From Gongronella butleri (lineage: Eukaryota; Mucoromycota; Mucoromycetes; Mucorales; Cunninghamellaceae): a DNA stretch of 64,000 nucleotides. Where the stretch lies: contig JAIWZP010000018.1 of NCBI GenBank assembly GCA_025201375.1, positions 62,001 through 126,000 on the forward strand. The letters run 5' to 3'. Under the pieces are notes generated by a model. It was not told the DNA's origin. It was given only the letters and a program-made list of their open reading frames with translations, and ran no database searches. Of the stretch, positions 1 to 10,195 are shown piece after piece. Position numbers and translations under genes: made by a program. Every line of letters begins with the position of its first letter. Positions within the stretch are counted from its first letter, which is position 1.

Positions 1-119
1 GACTTTACAGTACCATGCTATTTATAATCGTCAATTACTGTACCCCTACTAGAACGCCTGTCAAACAATCAAAGCTACTGTACTGTAAGTGCACTCAAAA
101 AACAAATACCGGTACGTGT

Positions 120-1520
120 TTTTCAAATTTTGAGGGCTTGTTGTGCCTCCAGATTTTTTTACAGCGTAGTACCGTACCTGCGCGCCGATGAAAACCGCGT
201 CGTCACGGCACGAAATACAACCCAGTGCTCGCGATGACGGGGGTTCGCCTGATTTTTTAAGCCTGCAAACTTCAAAAACCTTCAGTTTGCTCTATTTTTT
301 ATTTATCTCGCCATCTACGTGGCCGATCCCACTCAAAACCGGGTGCATCGCAATCCACGCAAAATTTGCAACAAACAATCTTAAACCCCAAAGCCCTACG
401 ACCACTTTTGAAAAATTCAGGGGTCACACATTCCAACCTCAGAAAATGCTAAATTTGGGAAATTTCGAACTCCGAGTGATCAATGCATCCCGAACAGGTA
501 ACTCCAACGATTTGCTATTGGCTGACAAAATGGCAAGTTGTCCCTTAACACAACTCATCCAAGCCTAAAAGCCCAAAGAGTGACGCATGAACGGCGATCG
601 ACTAAGAAAAGTCCCTACTTTGGGCAATACTTTTTTGCAAAATTTAAGGTTTGAGACTTCCAAATTAAGTCACACCTGGATTGCATGGATTTTTTATTTT
701 TTTATTTTGCTCATGCATTTTTGTGCGCTAAATACTGTACCGGTAAGTGGGCTGCAGCAGCCTGCAGGCTGATGAAATGATGACCGATGCAAAAAGGTCA
801 AACCCAAGTAAGCTCGCTGCAAGTCATCTCAATAGATGCTGCTCTACCCTGCCTGCTGTTTGTTTCCTAGTAAAACTGCTGCACTAAAAACCGGGGTCGA
901 CTTATTAACATTTAACAGTTGTTGTCGAGCAAATTGCTTGCGTAATTGCCATATTATGATACAGTAAAATGCTGTACTATAAAAAAGATTTTATTTGCTT
1001 GTTGAAAAAGTGAATTTTCTCAATCAGTTTTGATCGGATCGCAGTGGAGGACGGTCAGAATTCCATGTTTGTGGCATTTTCAATTAGACTTTTAATAAAC
1101 TCTTGATAGTACTGTATTAGGTCGATTGGATGAGTGGGGCCACGGAAATCATAGCTCTCCACCGCAGGGGGTGGCGAACTACAGTATTAGGGGGATTGCC
1201 CCACTTCGTCACCCCCCATTTTTATCGGAAAATCATAGACACTGGGATAAGCAATGGACAAAAAAATTTGGGATTTACAAATATTTTTGGCCGATCGCCA
1301 GTGCGTGGAACTTGTTTCATCCGACGAAGATTCAGCAGCTGCTGCATTCTGCATGTTACTGTAAAAGCACTTTGGGTTGTTTTCCGGTTGTCGAGAAAAA
1401 AAGCGAGTGTGACAATTAATCCAATGTTTGATCGACTTTTGCAATACGTAGCGTGCAACAAAGTTCGTCCATCGGGCGAGCAAACAATCCGAAAATGACA
1501 CCCGTGCCGGTACGTACTGT
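120..1520 (+). repeat. Dispersed repeat R1, copy 1
   Basis: This stretch aligns by eye, with small gaps and many substitutions, to 17265-18610. Shared landmarks in the same order include the words at 128-160 and 17272-17310 (tgtgcctccag), 465-485 and 17625-17645 (gaactccgagtgatcaatg), 570-595 and 17888-17912 (gcccaaagagtgacgcatga), 908-925 and 18297-18314 (gttgttgtcgagcaaat) and the cgacttttgcaa word near 1434 and 18560. No reading frame is conserved between copies, and no reverse transcriptase or transposase motif is visible, so this is probably an old non-coding repeat. Identity was not computed. Confidence 0.75.
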
Positions 1521-1573
1521 ATGTGTCTCTTTCAATCGTTGCGATTTTCACCGCGATCGACAAGATACGGCAA

Positions 1574-2146
1574 TAAATTTGGCCGACTTTGAATTTTGGG
1601 GTACGATTTATCCTTTTTTGGAGTCCTCCCCTTTTTTTATGCCATCGTTCCCCACCATGTATTTTATTCTCTTTTTTTTTCTTTTTTTTTGCAAGTTTGC
1701 ATGCACAGATCTTCCTCCTCATGGATGGAGACAGAAGTGAGCAGTCGTCGTGTTTTAATTTAGTTGCAAAGGTGCACTTCATTCTTTATGTTTCTGTGAA
1801 AGCGTCTGACGTTGTTTGACCATACAGTCCACTTAGAACGCATCGCACCAAAAAAACGACATGTCACAAGAGAGAAAAGAGACGTGCGAGAGAAAGAGAG
1901 GGCTGGAAAAAAGTCGCAACTACAGTATTGAATGAGTGACGACGAGCGACTGTGCTTGTGAGAGGCCGTTCTACTGAACAAATTAGAGCAAGAGAGACAA
2001 ACCGTAATATTACTGTATCATAAAAAGATACGTAAAAACTATTGCTGTTGGTCGATCTACGGTAAGGACCGAGCACGCAAAAAAAGGGGAGGACTCCAAA
2101 AAAGGATAAATCGTACCCTAAAATTCAAAATTGGCATAAATTTGGA
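1574..2146. mobile_element. Short inverted-repeat (MITE-like) element
   Basis: Two near-identical arms of about 60 bases face each other: 1583-1638 and, in reverse complement, 2079-2138. Both contain ggtacgatttatcc followed by a T run and ggagtcctcccc. The roughly 440 bases between them have no coding signature. The layout fits a non-autonomous foldback element. No clear target-site duplication was found, so the outer ends are approximate. Confidence 0.6.
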
Positions 2147-2237
2147 ACCAGATGGTCAGTCTCATCGGGAGGAACGCAGCATAAGATATTGTTTTGCGCT
2201 GAGTTTTCACTAGCAAACGTGAATCTCGAGATTTCTC

Positions 2238-3115
2238 GAGACTGAGTGATCCGATTCGCGAAAAAAAATTAACAACGTCGTTGGAAAATCGGGTTTGCCC
2301 TCAACTTTTTCAAATTTAGGACCAGACGAGCAAGTTTCTGATGGAGCTCCGTTTCATGGGGGGGGGAAAAGAGGTAAATCACCAGCATTTGGTCTCGTAC
2401 GGCGGCAGCGGCTGAGCACCTCGACGAATGAGACGCCTCAAATGAATCAGCGGGCAAACGCGGTACTGTGAAAGCGCTCGTGGTTTGGGGACATCGCGTC
2501 AAGTTCTCGGCGAGTTAACCTTCATTATTCGTTTTGATCCTTATTTGGCCCTGATATTACGCATATACTACGCAAAATGCATTATTTCCTCAGGACTGAG
2601 CGATTCAATTTCTGAAAAAAAATTGACATCATTGGAAGATTTTTGAGCTCAACATCCTCTAGTTTCAATATAGGACCCGATGAACTTGATCTGGAAGATG
2701 CTCCGGCAAAAGGGGGGTGACGGGTAAGGTCTTTACCGTTTTGGTATCGCACGCGACAAGAGCGCAACCTATCGACGCATAAGTCACCTCAACTGAATTT
2801 GTGATCAAAGGCGGCAGTAAAAGCGGTCGTGTTTCGGAGAGCCGCGTTGAGATCTCGGCGACTTGGTGTTGTACAATGACTATGAAAACTCGCTCTTTCG
2901 ATTTTTGGTTCGGCAGATATGATGCTGGATCGACTCTGCCTGCATGTCCATATTCACAAATTTGAGCTTCCGCAAGCGTGAAAAAAATCAGTCAGCATGT
3001 CAACTAATACTCGAGAAAATGCAAAAACAACACGATGTTCATCCGTTTTGGATTTTTCACGCAAATAAAGCGGTTGATCCGTCCATTTTTCAATCTCTCA
3101 ATCTGCATGTAGGTT
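2238..3115 (+). repeat. Dispersed repeat R2, two tandem units plus 3' extension
   Basis: Two diverged units lie head to tail, about 2238-2570 and 2593-2940. Both open with gactgag-gat, an A run and gacat/aac-cgt/att-ttgga, and both carry the gtaaaagcg/gaaagcg and tctcggcga words near their ends. The second unit continues into a 3' extension (cctgcatgtccatattcaca, then catccgttttggat and aaataaagcggttgatccgtcc). Another copy with the same order occurs at 42540-42965. No conserved frame. Confidence 0.75.
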
Positions 3116-3214
3116 TGCCATACGGGTTTGGCGTTTGCCGGGCTTCAACGCTGAGAGTCAAGTCATTTGACGCATTGGCCCCTCTGCAATAAAAATTGGG
3201 GTTTGACCTGATGG

Positions 3215-3450
3215 ATTTTGGAAAAACGGCAATCCAATGTCTAATTTTATAAAATGCCATTTCTACGCCAAAGGTAGCCAACGGACCTTTGGTTTTTATC
3301 GCATTTTCGTCTATGAATAAGATGTGTTTGCAGTATCATGCGATCGAATGGCGACGTGGCGATCTGACGATGATTTTCAGATTGCCGACTCCACTCGTGC
3401 GTTTTAAAAATTGTCACTGTGCGTCATCTAGTGATTGCAGCGAGGCAATG
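3215..3450 (+). repeat. Dispersed repeat R3, copy D
   Basis: Aligns by eye with 30060-30270: a gccaa-ggac block, then ggtttttat, then an atg-gaatg-cacgg block, ending in gtcactgtgcgtcatctagtg versus gtcattgcgcgtcacctagtg. Copies in the opposite orientation lie at 42113-42400 and 46230-46760. It sits directly after R2 here, whereas the opposite-orientation copy at 42113 sits directly before R2, so R3 may be the terminal inverted repeat of an element whose interior includes R2. Confidence 0.6.
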
Positions 3451-4057
3451 GGTAAAATCATTTGAATGATACACTCTGTGAGTAGAGAATCAATAAGTAT
3501 TTTACCCGGGCAGGTTGTAGATTTATCGCTCAAGTTGACCAAATAACAATAAAACATCTCTCATTGCGTTAAATGGAACACTCAACAAATCAAGTTATCA
3601 TTTTTATTTCAACATCACGCGTATAACAGACATCCAAATAGGCTGTATTATTTGGTCGCACTTCACTGGAAACACCTTTGAGAAATATCACGCAACCAAA
3701 TGCCAAGACAGAATAATTCGCGTTTTTCTGGTGTTACAGTGCTCGGATTTCTGTCAAATTTAAGCAGCGTGTCCCTCATGGACATCACGAGCGTTGGACC
3801 GAGTTTGAAATGGAAGCTCTTGTTTGATCCGCCATAACGCGAGAAAATGGCTATTTGAGACGTTTGTGGCGATTGTGCATGTTTTAATGGAGTCCCTGGC
3901 AAAAATTCGGGGATGGTGCGCAGTCCAATGGCAAGTGAAAAGTCCGAATTGGAGAGTGGAGTGCGACGGGGAACGCCAAGGCGGGGCAAAAAGTGGCTAT
4001 GTTTGAAACCGCGACGGTGGTCGCCTTTTTACCACACCTCTTCTTCATTTGTTCAAC
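3451..4057. other. Gene-free upstream region of the ARPC2 gene
   Basis: No reading frame with family similarity was recognised. The last 200 bases are the probable promoter and 5' leader of the gene starting at 4058; no unambiguous TATA or CCAAT element stands out. Confidence 0.5.
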
Positions 4058-5526
4058 ATGTTAACGCTGGACTACAACAATGCTATTATTCAGGACATTT
4101 TGTCCACTCGCCTGAGAGGGTAAGTCGGAGGAAAACGTGGACAATACGCGTAAAATAGCTTTTTTGGGGACCCAAAAGCGAAAAACAGCGAATTTCGTAT
4201 TTCGAATCGCCTCTCAAGATGAATGGTGTTGCTTGTTGAGCTCATCATCTTCATTGCGTATTATAGTGAAAAGATGGACGCGCTGGACATGACGGTGGTT
4301 GACTTTGACGGCGTTGTTTACGAGATAAAGACACCAACGCGCAAGACGGAGCTGTACGTGTCGCTGCGCTGGGCGTGCTACCAGGAGCTCGTGGCGTATG
4401 GCGCCAACGCCATCTTGCAGCGCGAATACCCAGACTACCTGGCGCCATCGCCAGAGCCCAATTACGATGTCACTCTCATCATTGACTTGGAAAAAGTGCC
4501 TGAGGACCAAGGTATGCATTTCAAAGCGATTTGACCAAGCATTGAGACGGAACACGGGGCGCGAAATGACCAAGAACAGCTTGAATTGACACATTTTTTT
4601 CTTTTACTTCCCCCCCCCCCCATTTTAACAGAGGCACGCGACGCGCTCGTTTACAAGGTGTCGATGTTGAAGCGCAATCTGCTTGCGGCGCCATTTGAGA
4701 AGGCATTCAGCGAGCAGGAAGAGTACGAGGATCCCGAGAAGCCCAACCCAACGTCTGAGCTCATGGCCGTGCATTATCGCGAAGAGGAGGCCATGTATAT
4801 CAAAGCCAACGTGGATCGCGTCACTTGCATCTTTTCCACGACCTTCAAGGACGAGACCGACAAGATCTTTGGCAAGGTCTTTTTGCAGGTACAAAGAGAA
4901 AAAAAAAGAGGGAGGAATTGCGTCAAATGGCACGCGTCTCACCGGTCTTTTTTTTTTTTTTCGTAGGAATTCGTCGATGCGCGTCGCCGCCGCGTTCAAA
5001 GCGCGCCGCAGGTCCTATACACAACGCGCGAGCCCCCCATGGAATTGAAGCACTTGAATCTTAAGGATAGCGATGACATCAGCTACGTCACCTTTGGTAA
5101 GCGCATTGGAAAGACGTCGTGTTTGGCGAAATAACGTGCATTGACGCGCTCTGTGCCTGTGAAACAAAAAGCAATCGATGGCGTGGCGCTCACCTCCCTC
5201 TCTGTCTCTCTTTTTAGTGCTCTCTGCTCGGCACTTTGAGCGCGGGGATGTGCGTGAAGAGACGATTTCGCGCATTCAAATCTTCCGCGACTATTTGCAC
5301 TACCACATCAAATGCTCCAAGGCGTACATGCACACGCGAATGCGCGCGCGCGTGCGCGACTTCCTCAAGGTGCTTAACCGCGCCAAGCCAGAGGTCAGCG
5401 GCGAAAAGAAGACCATCAGGTACGAGAAAACGAGAAAAAAGCAAGCTTTTGCAGAGATATGTCTGTGTAACATTAACCTTGTTGACCCAAAAATAATCTA
5501 GTGGCAAGACCTTTGTTCGCGCTTGA
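4058..5526 (+). CDS. ARPC2: Actin-related protein 2/3 complex subunit 2 (p34)
   Basis: ARPC2 is the 34 kDa scaffold subunit of the Arp2/3 complex, which nucleates branched actin filaments at cortical patches and endocytic sites. Six exons (4058-4119, 4267-4511, 4632-4888, 4967-5096, 5218-5419, 5502-5526) sum to 921 coding bases and a 306-residue protein, the usual family length. Family hallmarks are the N-terminal [11 protein letters not shown] helix, [10 protein letters not shown], the [17 protein letters not shown] helix, [31 protein letters not shown], and the very conserved C-terminal [20 protein letters not shown] followed by [10 protein letters not shown]. The start is the first ATG giving the conserved N-terminus. 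All introns use GT-AG. The next gene starts 337 bases downstream on the same strand. Nothing is missing or broken. Confidence 0.95.
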
Positions 5527-5862
5527 TCCCATTGCGCTGCTGTCGTCTTGATTTTGAAGCCATTGCTTGTGTTTTCTTTTCATTTATTGTGTATTTCTTG
5601 ATGGATGGATGCCCCTTTTAAACGGCATCTTGCTCTTTGATCCCCACCCATTGGCACCATGGGGTCCCAATTTGGGCTTGGAATAAAAAAACTCATGTGT
5701 CAATTTCTTGCGAAATGAAAAAGCCGGGGCCGAGAAACAGACAAGCGGAGCGACGAATGAGAGGCGTGCAGGAAATGAGCATTTTGGCAGTTTTGGAACC
5801 CCCTTTTTTGGGTTTCCCCTCTTCTTTTTCCACTTTTTTATTTTATTTTATTCCTTTCCACC
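5527..5862. other. Intergenic spacer between ARPC2 and the kinase gene
   Basis: Contains the 3' end of ARPC2 and the leader of the kinase gene. T-rich stretches precede the kinase ATG, as is common ahead of start codons in this window. No further gene is visible. Confidence 0.5.
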
Positions 5863-7918
5863 ATGGGCGCTGTATGTTGTGTGCCCGAGCCAGTCGACTT
5901 TGGCAAAGAAGGTAACAAAGAAACAAAACAAAAAAAAAAAAAAAGAGAGAGCAAAACGTGAAAAATGGGACAAAAAGGCTGACAGTCTCCCCCTTTTTTA
6001 TTTTTCACCCGTTTCTAGTTGAGCTGGACCACTTTTTTCTGCTGCGTGTTATTGGTAAAGGGGCGTTTGGCAAGGTGCGTATTGTGCAGCACCGGCTTTC
6101 AGGGCGTGAATACGCGCTAAAGTATATCAACAAGGCGCGCTGCATTGAGCTCAAGACGACACATAATATCATTGCCGAGCGGAGGCTGCTGGAACGCATC
6201 GAGCACCCGCTGATTGTCAATATGCGCTACGCCTTCCACGACGATGAAAATCTGTTCATGGCGCTAGATCTGATGCTCGGTGGCGATCTGCGATACCTTT
6301 TGGATCGATTTTCGACGCTGTCCGAGATGCTCGTGCGATTTTACGTGGCCGATATGCTTTGCGCGCTCGAATACTTGCATCGCAAGAACATTGCACATCG
6401 GTATGGAAGGATTTGTGTGTCCAATGCGTGGATTCAAAAAGTGCTGATTGCCTATTATCCTTTTTTTTTTTTTTTTATTCAGCGACATCAAGCCGGATAA
6501 CATCCTACTGGACGAGCTGGGCCATGCACATCTGTCTGATTTCAATGTGGCAACGACATTTCACGAAAGGCGTCCTGTGCGGTGGTCAAGGGCAGGGTCG
6601 CTGGCCTACATGGCGCCTGAGATTCTGCGCAAGGAAGGTTACACGACGGCCGTTGATCTATGGTCATTGGGCATCACCGCCTATGAATTGCTCTTTGCAA
6701 AGGTATGGAATGGGCATAAAAAAGCTGACAGGATTTGGGGTTTAGAAGCCCGCTGCAGATCAAAACTGGCAAGCGGCCATGCCGCTTGGATTTTGACACT
6801 GCATATGACATGCACCAACTTTTTTTTTTTTTTTTTCTCAATGGCGCGCGTGTGATATTGGCTGTGTATGCGCTCTGAATTCACGTTTTTTTCTTTCAAA
6901 TTTGATTGTTTAGCGCCCCTTTCACGGCAACACCAACGAGGAATACTCGGACGACATCGTTTCAGGCGAGTTCAAGTTCCCGGAAAATGCTGCGGAGGTC
7001 ATCAGCCAAGAAGGCATGGACGTGATCCGAGGGGTAAAGCAAAAAGGAGCAATTTTATGACCCCTGGCCTTTTTTTTTTTTTTTTTTTTTGTGCTCACTT
7101 CCTTTTTTTAGCTGTTGAACCGATCGCCTGATCTGCGGTACGGTTGTGGCCCTGGCGGCATCAAGAAATTAAAAACACATCCTTGGTTCCAAGGCATCGA
7201 TTGGCAAGCTCTTGTGGATAAGACGGCGATACCTCCTTATAAACCCAATGTAAGCTTCCCTCTCCCCTTGATCTTGCCCTGGGTGCGCGCGCGCGCGCCA
7301 TGGCCCCGTTCCAACGGACACTATGGACACAATTGGCTTTTTTTTATTAGGTGTTCTGATACTTTTTATTTTTATTTTTGTTGCAAGACCGACGAATCCA
7401 ACTTTGACGCTGTGCACGAGCTTGAGGAGCTGTTGCTCGAGGAGGCGCCGCTGCGGTCGCACAAGCGTATGCCTCGGATGGTGACGGCGCCAGAGACCGA
7501 GGAAGATCGGCAGCGGCAATGGATGGATGATAAATTCTTGCCATACGATTTCACCAAGCCACGCACGCCGTCGCCTGTCCCTAGCGCGGCCGACACGGCG
7601 TCGTTGCAATCAATTAAGGATGGACTTGTACCTGCACCCGCGACAGATGACGACGACACGCAATTGCTAGTGAATGACACGTCATCGTCGTCTCCAACGC
7701 CGTCATCGCCCATTCCGACGCGACACACGTCCTTGTCGTTGCCGCAGCAGCAGCAAAACGTAAAGCAGCAGGCATTGCACGCATCTGCATCGTCTACGAC
7801 CCTCGCACTATCGGGTTCTGCCCTTCTTCGCCGCGTCGGCGCGTCTGCCATGGACCAATATGACCAATTCAAGTATATGGCCCAAGGCTACGCGCCAACA
7901 CCAAGTAATGACCCATGA
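5863..7918 (+). CDS. YANK/STK32-type serine/threonine kinase, predicted lipid-anchored
   Basis: AGC-type protein kinase of the YANK (STK32) subfamily. Six exons (5863-5911, 6019-6400, 6483-6702, 6914-7033, 7112-7249, 7388-7918) give 479 residues. The first exon encodes MGAVCC, a predicted N-myristoylation plus palmitoylation signal, suggesting membrane attachment as in animal YANKs. The kinase domain covers roughly residues 20-300: GKGAFGKV glycine loop, ALKY lysine (about K51), HRDIKPDN catalytic loop, and SDFNVA in place of DFG. DFN is a known mark of the YANK subfamily. SLAYMAPE closes the activation segment. The C-terminal ~170 residues are Ser/Thr/Pro-rich with a short glutamine run and look disordered. 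The substrate cannot be read from sequence. Intron 3 is the longest and carries a 19-T tract. Confidence 0.92.
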
Positions 7919-8805
7919 TACCTTTACAGTGGACCCCCCCTGAGATGGCATTCTCCTTTTTTTGTTGTAAAAATATGAAAGATAGACTTTTTTTTTTTTG
8001 CCTCCCTGTTCATCTACCCATCCTCTCCCCTTTCTCTCACTCGTTCTTCCCCTGGCCAACCTTGTGAAATAAAAAAAGCGCATTTTGTACCATGTTTTTT
8101 ATGCTTTGAGGACAATTGCGTATGGATCATGCATTACATGCGCCTTTTGATCGCCATTGGACCATTCTCCTGCCCCTCGCTCTATGCCATCATAGCACCT
8201 CATGGCCGAACAGATCATGCAGGGTCCACCTTGCCTAGCACGCGCCCTTGGCACCTGAAGACGTGTCTTTAGCATCCAATTCGTCATGGTATGCCAAAAA
8301 TTCGCACCTTTTGCTCCTTGACGAAGGAAAAAAAAGTGCAATGGATTCAATTCGACGCGTCCATGGTCAATGGACTTGATTTTTCCGTGTTGCCGTCGTC
8401 TGATCTATCGATAAATCATCATGTCGCGCAAAACAGGCGTACCTGGCATAAATGACAAATTCTCTTTGTCTTTTTTTTATATATCCGAATGAAGCATGCG
8501 ATCACGCGCGTCGTGTTTGGTCGTAAAAGACCGACTTCTGTTGCTTGAGGAGGCAATTGAGCGAATGAGACATGAGGAGACGTGCAAAAAGCGAGTTGAG
8601 GAGAGAAGGAGAAGCGAAAAAAAAGTGCAAGACCAATTGTAGTCAAGGAGAATGCTCTTTTCTTTGGCGATGAGGTTTGCTCCCTCTTTTTCTTTTACTG
8701 CGTATAAATTGGCAAAGCGGGACCGATCAAAAGAGGCGCCCTTTTTTTTTTTTTTTTTTTACTCTTTCCTTTTTATTCTTTCTAATTTTTTTTTAACTTT
8801 TTTGA
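7919..8805. other. Intergenic region, no gene recognised
   Basis: Holds the 3' end of the kinase gene (T-rich, with gaaataaa near 8066) and the leader of the next gene, which is T-rich from 8740 to 8800. Open frames at 8099-8350 and 8419-8646 on the minus strand show no family signature and are probably chance. Confidence 0.5.
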
Positions 8806-10021
8806 ATGCCACACGAAGAAAAGTTGCACGCGCCGGGTTTTGATTTTTCGCGGCGAGGCAGCTCGACGAGTACGCAATCGAAAAAGAGCCAAAAGAGCCA
8901 AAAGAGCCAAAAGAGCCTTTTTGACAAGCAATTGCCGGGCCCGCCTGCGCCGTCGATCCAGCAGATTGACATTGTGCGGTACTCGTGGGAGCGGCTGTGC
9001 GAGCGGCGGCACGCGCACGACGATGCGAGCGTGTCTGCGGCGCACGCGTTTGGTTTATGCTTTTTCGACGCGTTGTTTGGGCTTGAACCTGCGCTGAAAT
9101 TGCGTTTTATCAATGTACTTGCACAAGCTCGTGCCATGGCGGGCATCATTGCCTTTTTGACGCGGTCGCCATCGGTTAAGGGCGAGCAAGGCTCCATTCG
9201 CGACATGAATGCACAATCGCGGCTGCAATACCGGAAACAGCAGCAGCAACAGCAGCCGCCGCGCAGGGGCGGTGTGCCCATGAAGCGCAGTGCACCCGTC
9301 AAGAATCGGTTGGACAAGAAAAACAAGGACCAGGGCATGGATGACGACGATTTCGATGAAAATGCGATGGACGACAAGGAATCGTTTGTTTCGCTCGTGC
9401 AGACGGCGAGCGGCAAGAAGCGCAACGCAGTGTGCCCATTCCACCACACAGGACCACCAGCCATCACCACAACGGCATCCACACCCACGCCAACGACCAT
9501 TCCTGCCGCAGCCACGCCCCCAAAGCCAAAATCCACCGTCAGCACGGCCACAAACAAGCCAACATCGCTCAAAATGCAGGTCGAAATGGACGTCATGCTC
9601 AAACAGCAGCAAGACCACGATGATGAAAATCGGTGGTATGCAGACAAGCTGTATGAGTTGGGTGCTTCGCATATTGATTATGATTTGCTGCCACACCATC
9701 TCGATCTCGCCGCCCCAGCCCTTCTATCAGCCCTCCGCAGACGCCTCAACGATGAATGCGTCCCAGAAGTCGAAGAAGCTTGGGATCATGTAAAAAAAAA
9801 AAAAAAAATAGAAAAAAAGGGTCATTGCGACGCGAATCTAATCCTGCTTTCTTTTTTTTTTTTTCGACGCGTCGCAGGTACTCTTGTTTACTTGTCATCA
9901 CATGAAACAGGGAATGGAAGCCGCATTATCCAAACAAATGCGCAAAGACCACCGCATGTCCACCATGTCATCCGATTCCCTCGAAATGGACGAAACGCGC
10001 GGCCAATGCATGATCCAATGA
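8806..10021 (+). CDS. Globin-fold domain protein with a large low-complexity insertion
   Basis: Two exons (8806-9789 and 9878-10021) encode 375 residues. Two separated halves resemble a globin fold. Residues about 48-120 (IVRYSWERL, then AHAFGLCFFDALFGLEP, then AQARAMAGIIAFLTRSP) correspond to helices A-E. Residues about 280-345 (YELGASHIDYDLLPHHLDL, ALLSALRRRL, PEVEEAWDHV then LLFTCHHMKQGM) match helices F-H, including the globin-like pattern in which the histidine of GASH lies at the proximal F8 position. Between them lies about 160-180 residues rich in Q, K, D, P and T, plus KKSQ repeats near the N-terminus. Haem binding is uncertain: the F8 histidine is plausible but the distal side is unclear, so the domain might bind no haem. 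The gene ends 174 bases from the convergent thiolase gene. The globin assignment is by pattern only. Confidence 0.65.
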
Positions 10022-10195
10022 TCCAACGATATTACTTTTCCCCACATATTTCCCATCTCCAACAAGGCATGACGCGTGTTGATCATGGCACTTGCTCGGT
10101 TGGCGACAAAGGGATCCCATATTTTATCAATTTCATTTTTTTTAATTCGCTTTATCTAAAAACACAATGACGCGCGTCGGGGTTGAAACCACCGT

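Noticed and set aside
188..568. 126-codon plus-strand frame in R1 copy 1
   Set aside because: The equivalent frame in R1 copy 2 is not conserved, so it is chance.
8419..8646. 75-codon minus-strand frame upstream of the globin-like gene
   Set aside because: No recognisable pattern; lies in the promoter/leader of the plus-strand gene.
9055..9699. 214-codon minus-strand frame opposite the globin-like gene
   Set aside because: Antisense shadow of a biased coding region; the plus-strand gene has splice sites and family patterns.
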